Below are positions 1-6,412 of a stretch of 16,860 bases of DNA, piece by piece. The stretch spans positions 1-16,860 of the forward strand of contig JAIPHI010000040.1 in assembly GCA_021735285.1 (NCBI GenBank). Direction: 5' to 3'. This DNA comes from Fidelibacterota bacterium (GTDB taxonomy: Bacteria > Fidelibacterota > UBA2242 > JAFGTP01). Under the pieces are notes generated by a model that was given only the letters and a program-made list of their open reading frames with translations, did not search any database and had not been told where the DNA came from. Position 1 is the stretch's first letter. Each line of letters starts with the position of its first letter. The position numbers and the translations under genes are program-made.

Positions 1-702
1 TTCCTCCTCCAGATCTTTAGTGAGGATCTTTTCCAGAGCCTTAACTCTAAATCTATCGAGCCCCCAGTATTTTTTTGACAATTGATCCTCATGCCCGCCA
101 ACTTTCACAACTAATTTTTCATCGAGGAAACCAATTGGATATTTCAAAGCTACTCTTAGCCACATATCATAATCTTCACAAGCGGGGAAACTCTCATCAA
201 AATAACCAACATCAGCAAAGACCTGTTTGTCAAAAACAGCCGCGGAAGGTGTAACAATACACAAAGGTAAACAGTGTTGAAATATCCAGCCATTATGTTT
301 TTGATGTCTATCACCTTTCATTACCCAGTTACCATCCCTATACCACTTTTCTCCGGTTTGCGAAACCAGATAATCTTTCTCAACCATAAATTCAAGTTGC
401 TTCTCTAATTTTTCTGACAGCCAATAATCATCCGAATCAAGAAAAGCTATCCATTCTCCTGTTGCCTTTTTAATGCCGATATTCCGGGCTGCCGATACGC
501 CACTATGTAAAATTGAAAAGTGTTTTAACTGAGAATCATACTTATTCAATATTTCCGAAGTATTGTCTGTCGATCCGTCATCAATTACAATTAGTTCAAC
601 ATTTGAATATGTTTGAGCGAGAACGGATTCAATCGCTCTTTCCAATTTTTCAGCTCGATTATAGGTTGGTATGATCACCGATGCTTTACGTTTTAATCTC
701 AT
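1..702 (-). CDS. Family 2 glycosyltransferase (partial, C-terminus beyond left edge)
   Basis: The reading frame is open from an ATG at 700-702 to the window edge, giving 234 residues with no stop. The N-terminus is a GT-A fold of glycosyltransferase family 2: SVIIPTYNR at residues 8-16, DDGSTD at 41-46 (nucleotide-sugar binding), a DSDD metal-binding motif at 89-92, and CEDYDMWLR at 175-183, where the acidic ED is the usual place of the catalytic base. It should move a sugar from a nucleotide-sugar to an acceptor, probably at the cytoplasmic face of the membrane; donor and acceptor cannot be read from the sequence. A segment GGHEDQLS (202-209) follows the catalytic domain. The ATG overlaps the stop of the upstream nucleosidase gene by 4 bases (ATGA), so translation is probably coupled. 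The nearest SD-like GAGG is about 13 bases upstream, which is far. Family assignment is firm; the role, perhaps in envelope polysaccharide, is inference. Confidence 0.93.
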   Translation of the reverse strand, partial: MRLKRKASVIIPTYNRAEKLERAIESVLAQTYSNVELIVIDDGSTDNTSEILNKYDSQLKHFSILHSGVSAARNIGIKKATGEWIAFLDSDDYWLSEKLEKQLEFMVEKDYLVSQTGEKWYRDGNWVMKGDRHQKHNGWIFQHCLPLCIVTPSAAVFDKQVFADVGYFDESFPACEDYDMWLRVALKYPIGFLDEKLVVKVGGHEDQLSKKYWGLDRFRVKALEKILTKDLEEE

Positions 703-1283
703 TTATTTTTTATTACCTCAGTTAATATGTTCTTGATTGGATTCATTAATAGCTTTGTTTGTTCAAGGATTTCTGCAAACTTAAAGTCTTCACATAAATC
801 GGAAACAACTTTCAAAGCAATTAAAGGTATATTATAATCCAGGGTCTTTCTTGCTATAGGATAAAGCTCCATATCAACAGCAACAGCATCTTTAAACGAC
901 TCAATTATTTCACTTTTCCGTTCAATATTATTCACTGGGCTCTTAACTGTCACTATCGCTTCTTGATAATAAGGACAACTTAATTGCATATCTTCTAACA
1001 TTTTATTTTTAATTTCAATAGCATTACAAGCCTCTTCTTCTATATTAACTTGATTGGGAATTATCAAATCCCCTTTTTTTAAATTTGCAAAAAGACTGCC
1101 ACAGATTCCTGCATTAATGATCATATCAAATTTATTTAAGATTATCGATTCCAATTTATCAATCGTCCTCGAAACACCTATTCCGGTAACAAGATATTGA
1201 AGTCTCGTATTATTAAGATTAATACCTTTTAGACAATTAAGTTCTCTATTCGTTGCTGCAATGACCAGAACTTTTTTCACCAT
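699..1283 (-). CDS. Compact nucleoside hydrolase/phosphorylase-like protein (PNP/UDP family, MTA/SAH nucleosidase- or futalosine hydrolase-like)
   Basis: This 194-residue protein has the family pattern: an N-terminal strand with a Glu (IAATNREL, E14), TGIG at 33-36, NAGICGSL at 58-65, VDME at 136-139 and VSD at 160-162. By comparison with E. coli MTA/SAH nucleosidase these line up with catalytic Glu12, ribose-binding Glu174 and general-acid Asp197, so it should be active in cleaving or phosphorolysing a nucleoside. It is shorter than the usual 225-250 residues; the strands before TGIG and the middle segment are trimmed. The substrate (methylthioadenosine, S-adenosylhomocysteine, futalosine or another nucleoside) cannot be decided. 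The start is an ATG two bases after the stop of the glycosyl-hydrolase-like gene, without a strong SD. The stop overlaps the glycosyltransferase start. Function within the superfamily is likely; substrate is unknown. Confidence 0.8.
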   Translation of the reverse strand: MVKKVLVIAATNRELNCLKGINLNNTRLQYLVTGIGVSRTIDKLESIILNKFDMIINAGICGSLFANLKKGDLIIPNQVNIEEEACNAIEIKNKMLEDMQLSCPYYQEAIVTVKSPVNNIERKSEIIESFKDAVAVDMELYPIARKTLDYNIPLIALKVVSDLCEDFKFAEILEQTKLLMNPIKNILTEVIKNK

Positions 1284-1285
1284 CT

Positions 1286-2425
1286 TTAATCCAAACCAAA
1301 CTTTTTTACGAATAGGTCCTTGTCAACAATACTCTGATATGAAAACAAAGCAATTCCATTATAGGTGTATTTTTTACAGGTATTCACCTGCTTATCAGTT
1401 ATAATCGGATTTTGATTATAAGTTCCTATGCCCATCCATACTTTATTATGGTAACTTTTACTTCTGATTTTTTTAGCAATCCGAATGAATTTATTATGAT
1501 TCCGGGTATAATTCATGACTATTACAAAATCTACTAATTGCATATTTATCCAGCCGGCCCAATCCTGAAAATATTTTTTTCTCGCTTCATCAGGATCAGG
1601 CTTAACTGCAGCGCTTAGTTGAATATCATCCCGGGCTTTTACGGTCTTAGCAATTCCCCCTACAACTGAATCAATAAAGCCGCATCGGAAATCATTCCAC
1701 CTTTTAATAATTAATTCTCGATCTGCAAACTTTTGTACTAAGTCTGATCTATGGATATATAATGGATCAAGGCCTGTCATAGCTTGAAATTTTTCCCTTG
1801 AGCAGGAATGATAGCCAAATTTATCTGAAGGAAATCTGATGTAATCAAGGTGAATTCCATGAATATTATAGCGACTGATAAGGTCTTTGACAACTGATTT
1901 GTAAAGGCTCCGAACTTCAGGAATACAAGGCGATAAGAATTTTCCCTCTATACCCTGTTGCTCTAATTGCAATTGGGACCGAGAAGCTATCGAACTATTA
2001 GTATTATCTACTACAAACCAATTTGGATATTGAATGATGAAATGCTCTTTTTCCAATGGCCTTTCAGGATGAGACCAGACCAGTAGGATATTAAGCCAGG
2101 CATGAACTTTTATTTGCGAGTTACCTACCTGCTTACAAATATAGTCAAAAGGATCAAAATTAATATTGCTTATATTAGGAGATTCTGGCAGGAGATCATT
2201 ATAATAATATGTCCGTCCCCTCCCAATCACCTGAACAAAGAGGTCGGAAATTCCATTATCTTTGGCAAATTTTACAACTTCATCAATTTTCTTTTTTGAG
2301 GTTAATTGGTGTCTGACTACCCACATACCCGTATGTTGATAGTATCCATAGGTAAACTCTGGTGTAAAATGTAGCCAAAATAAAAGGACAGCTATAAAAA
2401 CTGCCCTTGGTAATGGTTTATGCAT
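1286..2425 (-). CDS. GHL10/DUF187-type glycosyl-hydrolase-like protein, probably exported
   Basis: Residues here are numbered from the furthest upstream ATG (2477-2479, 397 aa). The body is a TIM-barrel-like domain of the glycosyl hydrolase-like 10 (DUF187, YngK-like) family: HAWLN at 126-130, the signature HLDYIRFP at 210-217, a segment ending VDFVIVMNYT at 316-325, and GIALFSY near the C-terminus (375-381). Relatives are envelope or secreted proteins thought to act on polysaccharide or peptidoglycan; no reaction can be assigned here. I prefer the ATG at 2423-2425. It gives a 379-residue protein beginning MHKPLPR followed by the hydrophobic run AVFIAVLLFWLHF, a good signal peptide or anchor. 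The longer form adds 18 basic residues translated from the 3' end of rplQ in another frame; a TTG at 2429-2431 is a third choice. The gene lies directly behind rplQ and ends 2 bases before the nucleosidase gene. Confidence 0.82.
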   Translation of the reverse strand: MHKPLPRAVFIAVLLFWLHFTPEFTYGYYQHTGMWVVRHQLTSKKKIDEVVKFAKDNGISDLFVQVIGRGRTYYYNDLLPESPNISNINFDPFDYICKQVGNSQIKVHAWLNILLVWSHPERPLEKEHFIIQYPNWFVVDNTNSSIASRSQLQLEQQGIEGKFLSPCIPEVRSLYKSVVKDLISRYNIHGIHLDYIRFPSDKFGYHSCSREKFQAMTGLDPLYIHRSDLVQKFADRELIIKRWNDFRCGFIDSVVGGIAKTVKARDDIQLSAAVKPDPDEARKKYFQDWAGWINMQLVDFVIVMNYTRNHNKFIRIAKKIRSKSYHNKVWMGIGTYNQNPIITDKQVNTCKKYTYNGIALFSYQSIVDKDLFVKKFGLD

Positions 2426-2450
2426 ATTCAATTTTAGACCAACTCTTCGA

Positions 2451-2831
2451 TTACACTTCTTCTTCCTCCGGGTGCTCATAATCTACAAACTCGATAAAAG
2501 ACATGGGAGCAGAGTCATTTTCTCGATAACCTAATTTTATTATCCGTGTGTAGCCACCATTTCTTTCCTTATATTGGGGGGCAATATGATCAAAGAGTAA
2601 TTTAATTAATTTTCTATCTTCCAATTTGCGGTTAGCCTGACGGCGAGCGTGTTGACTACCTTTCTTACCTAGAGTAATAAGTTTTTCAATATAAGGTCTT
2701 AATGCTTTAGCCTTCTGATGAGTAGTCTTAATTCGCCCATTTTTAATCAACTCTTTAGATAGATTTTTTAGGAGTGCTTTCCTATGGCTTACAGAGCGGC
2801 CTAGTTTAGCTCCTTTTACTTGGTGTCGCAT
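2451..2831 (-). CDS. rplQ: 50S ribosomal protein L17
   Basis: This gene encodes L17, a large-subunit protein near the peptide exit site. The 126-residue product starts MRHQVKGAKLGRS and has the family core RKALLKNLSKELIKNGRIKTT, followed by the KAKALRPYIEKLITLGKKG segment and the late GGYTRIIKLGYRENDSAPMSFIE block. Length is typical for a short bacterial L17. The C-terminus ends in the acidic run HPEEEEV. It is the last ribosomal gene of the cluster and sits 17 bases after rpoA with an SD-like GAGG in the gap. There is no hairpin-plus-U-run behind its stop; the next gene overlaps or follows at once, so the operon does not appear to end here. Confidence 0.98.
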   Translation of the reverse strand: MRHQVKGAKLGRSVSHRKALLKNLSKELIKNGRIKTTHQKAKALRPYIEKLITLGKKGSQHARRQANRKLEDRKLIKLLFDHIAPQYKERNGGYTRIIKLGYRENDSAPMSFIEFVDYEHPEEEEV

Positions 2832-2848
2832 TTTTGAAAACCTCTCTA

Positions 2849-3829
2849 TTATTCATCTTCTGAGATATATTCGTTAATATCCATTCCGAACTCAAGATCT
2901 AGTTCATTTAGTTTATCCTGGAGTTCCTGTAATGATTTACGCCCGAAATTTTTAAATTCCAGCATCTCATTTTCTGTCTTTTGAACCAGGTCTCCAATAG
3001 TTTTGATATCATTGGCACTGAGACAATTATGAGCTCGTACAGACAATTCCATTTCATCAACATTTTTCTTGAGCAGTTTTCTTTTCTTTCTCTTTTCTTC
3101 ACTCTCATCTTTCCTTTTATAATCTACTGGCTGAGAATGAATTGTTGAAAAGATAGAGAAATATTTTTGAAGCAGTTGAGAAGCATAGTCCATAGCATCC
3201 TCAGGAGAAACACTTCCGTCTGTTTTGATATACAGAGTCAGTCGTTCCAGCTCTTCACCTCTTTTTGTACCTGGTAAATTATCAACTTGAAAAGTGACTT
3301 TCTCTATAGGGGAAAATATAGAATCTATAAAAATGGTTCCAATCGGATAATCGAGTGTTTCATTTTCCTCCGATTCATTCCAGGAGGTTCCTATTGCAGC
3401 AGTCAATTCAAGTTCAAAATCCGCTTTCTCATTCATATGGCAAATAGTATGCTCAGGATTCATTATCGTGATATCATTGGATTGCTTCCCAATATCACCG
3501 GCGGTAAGCTCGCCTTCTCCATTGCACTCAATAGTTACACTAGTATTACTGGCCTCTTCGGATAACTGAATTTTAGTTTCTTTGAGATTGAGAATGATCT
3601 GTGAAACATCTTCCAGAACGCCCGGTATTGTGGAGAATTCATGCAAAACACCATCAACTCTTAAGGATGTAAATGCCGCTCCAGGAACCGAGGTTAAAAG
3701 CATTCTTCTCATAGCATTACCCAGAGTAGTAGCATAACCTCTTTTTAAAGGCTGAACTATGAAATTTCCTTCTTCTTCATTTGAAAAGTCTTTAGCTACT
3801 CGCGCTATTATTTTTTCCGTAGCTTCCAT
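2849..3829 (-). CDS. rpoA: DNA-directed RNA polymerase alpha subunit
   Basis: Alpha subunit, which dimerises to nucleate RNA polymerase assembly and contacts UP elements and activators through its C-terminal domain. The 326-residue product has the assembly motif TTLGNAMRRMLL (34-45), DGVLHEFSTIPGVLEDV (59-75) and the TDGSVSPEDAM helix (203-213) of the N-terminal domain. The C-terminal domain starts near 258. DNA-contact residues fall at the same numbers as in E. coli: R265, N268, C269, G296, K298 and S299, within VRAHNCL and GRKSL. Two things stand out: the linker (about 238-258) is packed with Lys, Arg and Glu, and the usual ENTRVGQRTDYD-like stretch is replaced by DNLPGTKRGEEL (183-194). 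The start ATG follows an AGAGGAGC ribosome binding site. It lies between rpsD and rplQ as in most bacteria. Confidence 0.99.
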   Translation of the reverse strand: MEATEKIIARVAKDFSNEEEGNFIVQPLKRGYATTLGNAMRRMLLTSVPGAAFTSLRVDGVLHEFSTIPGVLEDVSQIILNLKETKIQLSEEASNTSVTIECNGEGELTAGDIGKQSNDITIMNPEHTICHMNEKADFELELTAAIGTSWNESEENETLDYPIGTIFIDSIFSPIEKVTFQVDNLPGTKRGEELERLTLYIKTDGSVSPEDAMDYASQLLQKYFSIFSTIHSQPVDYKRKDESEEKRKKRKLLKKNVDEMELSVRAHNCLSANDIKTIGDLVQKTENEMLEFKNFGRKSLQELQDKLNELDLEFGMDINEYISEDE

Positions 3830-3843
3830 TAAGCTCCTCTTAA

Positions 3844-4470
3844 TTATTTAGAATATAGTTCTACAACTAATTGTTCATTAACATCTAGATCGATTTGATC
3901 TCTTTCCGGTACCTGTACAAAGACTCCTTCCATCTTCCCCTTGTTAAGTATTAACCAGGGCAGACTATGTTCACCACGAATCCTTTGCATTGATTCATGG
4001 ATAGCCTTCATTTTACGGCTACTTTCTTTGACTTTGATCGTATCACCGGGTTCAACCTGATAGGAAGGAATATCTATTTTTCTACCATTTACCAGGAAAT
4101 GACCATGGTTTACCATCTGACGGGCCTGACTTCTAGAGACTGCAAAGCCCAATCTAAAGACAACATTATCAAGTCTGCGCTCTAAGATTTTCATCAAATT
4201 ATTACCTGTAACTCCCTTTTGGTGATCAGCAACTTCAAAATAATTCCTAAACTGGTTTTCCAGAATACTATAAATTGCTTTTATTTTCTGTTTTTCTCTT
4301 AGCTGAATGGCATAATTCGATTTTCTCGAGCGGCTTTGTCCATGTTGTCCCGGTCTATATTTTTTCCTCTCAAAAGAACACTTATCACTGTGACAGCGTT
4401 CACCTTTGAGGAATAATTTTTTCCCTTCTCTTCTACACAATTTACAAACAGGTCCAGTATATCTACCCAT
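3844..4470 (-). CDS. rpsD: 30S ribosomal protein S4, zinc-binding form
   Basis: S4 is a primary 16S rRNA-binding protein that starts assembly of the 30S body, and in several bacteria also a translational repressor of its own operon. The 208-residue product begins MGRYTGPVCKLCRREG and carries four cysteines (C9, C12, C26, C31) in the C-X2-C ... C-X4-C zinc pattern. The S4 RNA-binding fold includes RRLDNVVFRLGFAVSRSQARQMVNHGHFLVNG, the classic signature, at about 97-129. Length and ends match the family. It sits between rpsK and rpoA, with AGGAG upstream of the ATG. I see no obvious structured S4 repressor site in the short gaps nearby. Confidence 0.99.
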   Translation of the reverse strand: MGRYTGPVCKLCRREGKKLFLKGERCHSDKCSFERKKYRPGQHGQSRSRKSNYAIQLREKQKIKAIYSILENQFRNYFEVADHQKGVTGNNLMKILERRLDNVVFRLGFAVSRSQARQMVNHGHFLVNGRKIDIPSYQVEPGDTIKVKESSRKMKAIHESMQRIRGEHSLPWLILNKGKMEGVFVQVPERDQIDLDVNEQLVVELYSK

Positions 4471-4492
4471 TTATTACTCCTATTAATATTAT

Positions 4493-4894
4493 TTATACTC
4501 TTCTTTTCTTAGGCGGTCTGCAACCATTATGGGGAATCGGAGTTATATCTTTGATTGCATTTACTCTTAAGCCTACTTTATCAAGCGATCTTATGGCAGC
4601 TTCCCTACCCGATCCGGGACCTTTAACCCGCACTTCTATGTCTCTTAATCCCATATCATAAGCTCGTTTACCAGCATCTTCTGCTGCTTCACCAGCTGCA
4701 TAAGGGGTATTCTTTCTTGATCCCTTAAAACCTAAAGCTCCGGCTGAGGATTGGGTGATAACATTACCATGTAGATCTGTTAAAGATATGATAGTATTAT
4801 TAAAAGTAGCTTTTATGTATGCCAGCCCCTGAGAACTGACTTTCTTTTTACGTTTCTTTCTTCCGCGTTTCTTATTCTTTTTTGATTTAGCCAT
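4493..4894 (-). CDS. rpsK: 30S ribosomal protein S11
   Basis: S11 lies on the 30S platform near the mRNA exit and E site and works with S18 and S21 in platform assembly. The 133-residue product has a very basic N-terminal tail (residues 1-19, mostly Lys and Arg), then AYIKATFNNTIISLTDLHGN, SAGALGFKGSRKNTPYAAG and the C-terminal TPIPHNGCRPPKKRRV. The Asn-Gly in PHNGC is the pair that forms isoaspartate in E. coli S11. The tail is a little longer and more charged than in E. coli. AAAGGAG precedes the ATG by 6 to 7 bases. It follows rpsM as in nearly all alpha operons. Confidence 0.99.
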   Translation of the reverse strand: MAKSKKNKKRGRKKRKKKVSSQGLAYIKATFNNTIISLTDLHGNVITQSSAGALGFKGSRKNTPYAAGEAAEDAGKRAYDMGLRDIEVRVKGPGSGREAAIRSLDKVGLRVNAIKDITPIPHNGCRPPKKRRV

Positions 4895-4910
4895 AAATAA
4901 CTCCTTTGCT

Positions 4911-5276
4911 TTAACGTCCTCTACCGGCTATTCTTTTCTTGCCTTTTCTAGTTCTTGCATTCGTTTTTGTTCTTTGGCCGCGAACAGGTAAGCCACGTTT
5001 ATGACGCTCGCCTCGATAACATCCAATCTCCATCAAGCGCTTGACAGCCAGCTTTCTTTCAGTTCGCAAAGCCCCTTCAACAGTTTCATTTCTATCAATA
5101 TAATCACGAATATTCTTGACTTCTTTATCATTTAAATCTTTTATTCTCTTTTCAGGATCAACATCAACTTCATTTAAAATTTGTTTGGCTTTATACCTGC
5201 CAATGCCAAAAATATATGTTAACCCAATTTTTGATTTTTTATTTTTTGGTAAATCAATTCCTGCAATTCGAGCCAA
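4911..5276 (-). CDS. rpsM: 30S ribosomal protein S13 (TTG start)
   Basis: S13 sits in the 30S head and forms bridges to the 50S subunit and contacts to the P-site tRNA. The 121-residue product begins with the invariant ARIAGIDLP, has the helix-two-turn-helix region LTYIFGIGRYKAKQIL (19-34) and the family block GCYRGERHKRGLPVRGQRTKTNARTRKG, ending in a basic tail. The start must be TTG at 5274-5276: the conserved first residues follow it directly, no in-frame ATG is near, and an AGGAGG lies 5 bases upstream. It is 15 bases after rpmJ and 16 bases before rpsK. Confidence 0.99.
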   Translation of the reverse strand: MARIAGIDLPKNKKSKIGLTYIFGIGRYKAKQILNEVDVDPEKRIKDLNDKEVKNIRDYIDRNETVEGALRTERKLAVKRLMEIGCYRGERHKRGLPVRGQRTKTNARTRKGKKRIAGRGR

Positions 5277-5281
5277 AATGA

Positions 5282-5287
5282 CCTCCT
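5282..5287 (-). promoter_or_regulatory. Ribosome binding site of rpsM
   Basis: The coding strand reads AGGAGG here, 5 bases before the TTG at 5274-5276. This perfect SD is what fixes the unusual start codon of rpsM. Confidence 0.85.
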
Positions 5288-5291
5288 TTTT

Positions 5292-5405
5292 TTAGCCCTG
5301 TTTCTGTTTATGTTTAGGATTTTCGCAAATAACTCTAATAACACCATTACGGCGTACAATTTTACATTTTTTACATATTTTTTTAACAGATGATCTAACC
5401 TTCAT
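5292..5405 (-). CDS. rpmJ: 50S ribosomal protein L36, zinc-binding form
   Basis: This 37-residue gene is easily missed because of its size. It runs from ATG at 5403-5405 to TAA at 5292-5294. The product begins MKVRSSVKKICKKCKIV and ends NPKHKQKQG, the standard L36 pattern. The zinc ligands are C11, C14, C27 and H32, so this is the C+ form rather than the zinc-independent paralogue. L36 helps late 50S assembly, bridging 23S rRNA domains. A GAGG ribosome binding site is 6 bases upstream. The position between infA and rpmS-type gene rpsM is the usual one for this cluster. Confidence 0.98.
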   Translation of the reverse strand: MKVRSSVKKICKKCKIVRRNGVIRVICENPKHKQKQG

Positions 5406-5421
5406 ATTATTCCTCTATTTA

Positions 5422-5637
5422 TTAATATCTGTAGACTATCCTTCCTCTAGACAGATCATAAGGTGATAATTCTAATTTAACTTTGTCACCTGGTACGATC
5501 TTAATAAAATGCATCCTCATTTTACCGGAAACATGAGCCATAACTTCATGCCCATTTTCCAGTTCGACTTTAAAGGTCGCATTAGGCAAATTTTCTTTTA
5601 CAATACCGTCTGCTTCTATTGATTTTTGTTTTGCCAT
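5422..5637 (-). CDS. infA: Translation initiation factor IF-1
   Basis: IF-1 binds the 30S A site during initiation and boosts IF-2 and IF-3 action. The 71-residue product is a single OB fold: MAKQKSIEADGIVKENLPNA at the start, then FKVELENGHEVMAHVSGKMR and the C-terminal VPGDKVKLELSPYDLSRGRIVYRY, all hallmarks of bacterial IF-1. Length is that of the family. A GAGGTAA sequence lies ahead of the ATG, overlapping the end of map. In many Firmicutes a small KOW-type protein gene separates map and infA; here the gap is just 5 bases. Confidence 0.99.
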   Translation of the reverse strand: MAKQKSIEADGIVKENLPNATFKVELENGHEVMAHVSGKMRMHFIKIVPGDKVKLELSPYDLSRGRIVYRY

Positions 5638-5642
5638 AATGT

Positions 5643-6407
5643 CTAATTTACCTCTATTTTTTTATCTGCTAATATTAACGGTCCATTGTCAGTGATTGCG
5701 ATTGTATGTTCAAAGTGGGCGGAGAGTGTTCCATCCATTGTTACTACTGTCCATTTATCATCTAAGGTTTTTATTCTAAAATCTCCTGCATTCACCATGG
5801 GTTCAATTGCCAGACACATCCCCTTCTTCAATCTGGGACCTTTCCCTGCTTTGCCAAAATTGGGGACTTCCGGTTCCTCATGCAACTTTCTCCCAATTCC
5901 ATGACCAACTAAATCTCTCACTACTGAAAAACCATTACTTTCTACATATTTTTGAATTTCGCTCCCAATATCTGATAGATTATTTCCCTCAATCGCTTGC
6001 TCTATCCCTCTATATAGTGAATTCTGTGTAACTTCCAGCAATTTTTTGACATTCTTATCAACATCGCCCACAGTAAATGTATAAGCTGCATCTCCATAAT
6101 AACTATCTTTTTTGACTCCCACATCGATGCTAATTAGGTCTCCATCTACTAAGACTCTCTCCTCAGAAGGAATGCCATGTACAATTTCATTATTAATGCT
6201 TGTACAAAGCGTAGCAGGAAACCCTTTATAACCTTTGAATGCTGGCTCGGCACCTCTGCTTCTGATATAATCCTCGGCAATACCATCTAGCTTTTTGGTA
6301 CTAATGCCAGGTTCTATATAATCTTTTAACATCATGAGAGCTTCATAATTTATTTTATTACTCTCCGCTATTTTCTCGATTTCATCTTCTGAACGGATAT
6401 ATATCAT
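5643..6407 (-). CDS. map: Methionine aminopeptidase, type I
   Basis: This enzyme removes the initiator methionine from new proteins with small second residues, in the cytosol at the ribosome exit. The 254-residue product has the pita-bread fold with all five metal ligands visible: D95 in SIDVGV, D106 in YYGDAAY, H169 in LVGHGIGR, E202 in AIEPMV and E233 in HFEHTIAI. The substrate-side His77 in NEIVHGIP is also present. There is no N-terminal zinc-finger extension, so it is the short type I form. The start ATG is 5 bases after the secY stop and has no clear SD, so reinitiation after secY is likely. No adenylate kinase gene stands between secY and map, unlike in many bacteria. Confidence 0.98.
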   Translation of the reverse strand: MIYIRSEDEIEKIAESNKINYEALMMLKDYIEPGISTKKLDGIAEDYIRSRGAEPAFKGYKGFPATLCTSINNEIVHGIPSEERVLVDGDLISIDVGVKKDSYYGDAAYTFTVGDVDKNVKKLLEVTQNSLYRGIEQAIEGNNLSDIGSEIQKYVESNGFSVVRDLVGHGIGRKLHEEPEVPNFGKAGKGPRLKKGMCLAIEPMVNAGDFRIKTLDDKWTVVTMDGTLSAHFEHTIAITDNGPLILADKKIEVN

Positions 6408-6412
6408 CGATT

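Noticed and set aside
2908..3108. 66-codon minus-strand frame nested inside rpoA
   Set aside because: It is an alternate frame of the basic linker and C-terminal domain of rpoA; the rpoA frame has clear conserved motifs.
5279..5295. Run of T residues next to a gene border, terminator-like
   Set aside because: On the transcribed (minus-sense) RNA this is an A-rich stretch before the AGGAGG of rpsM, with no hairpin; it is spacer plus ribosome binding site.
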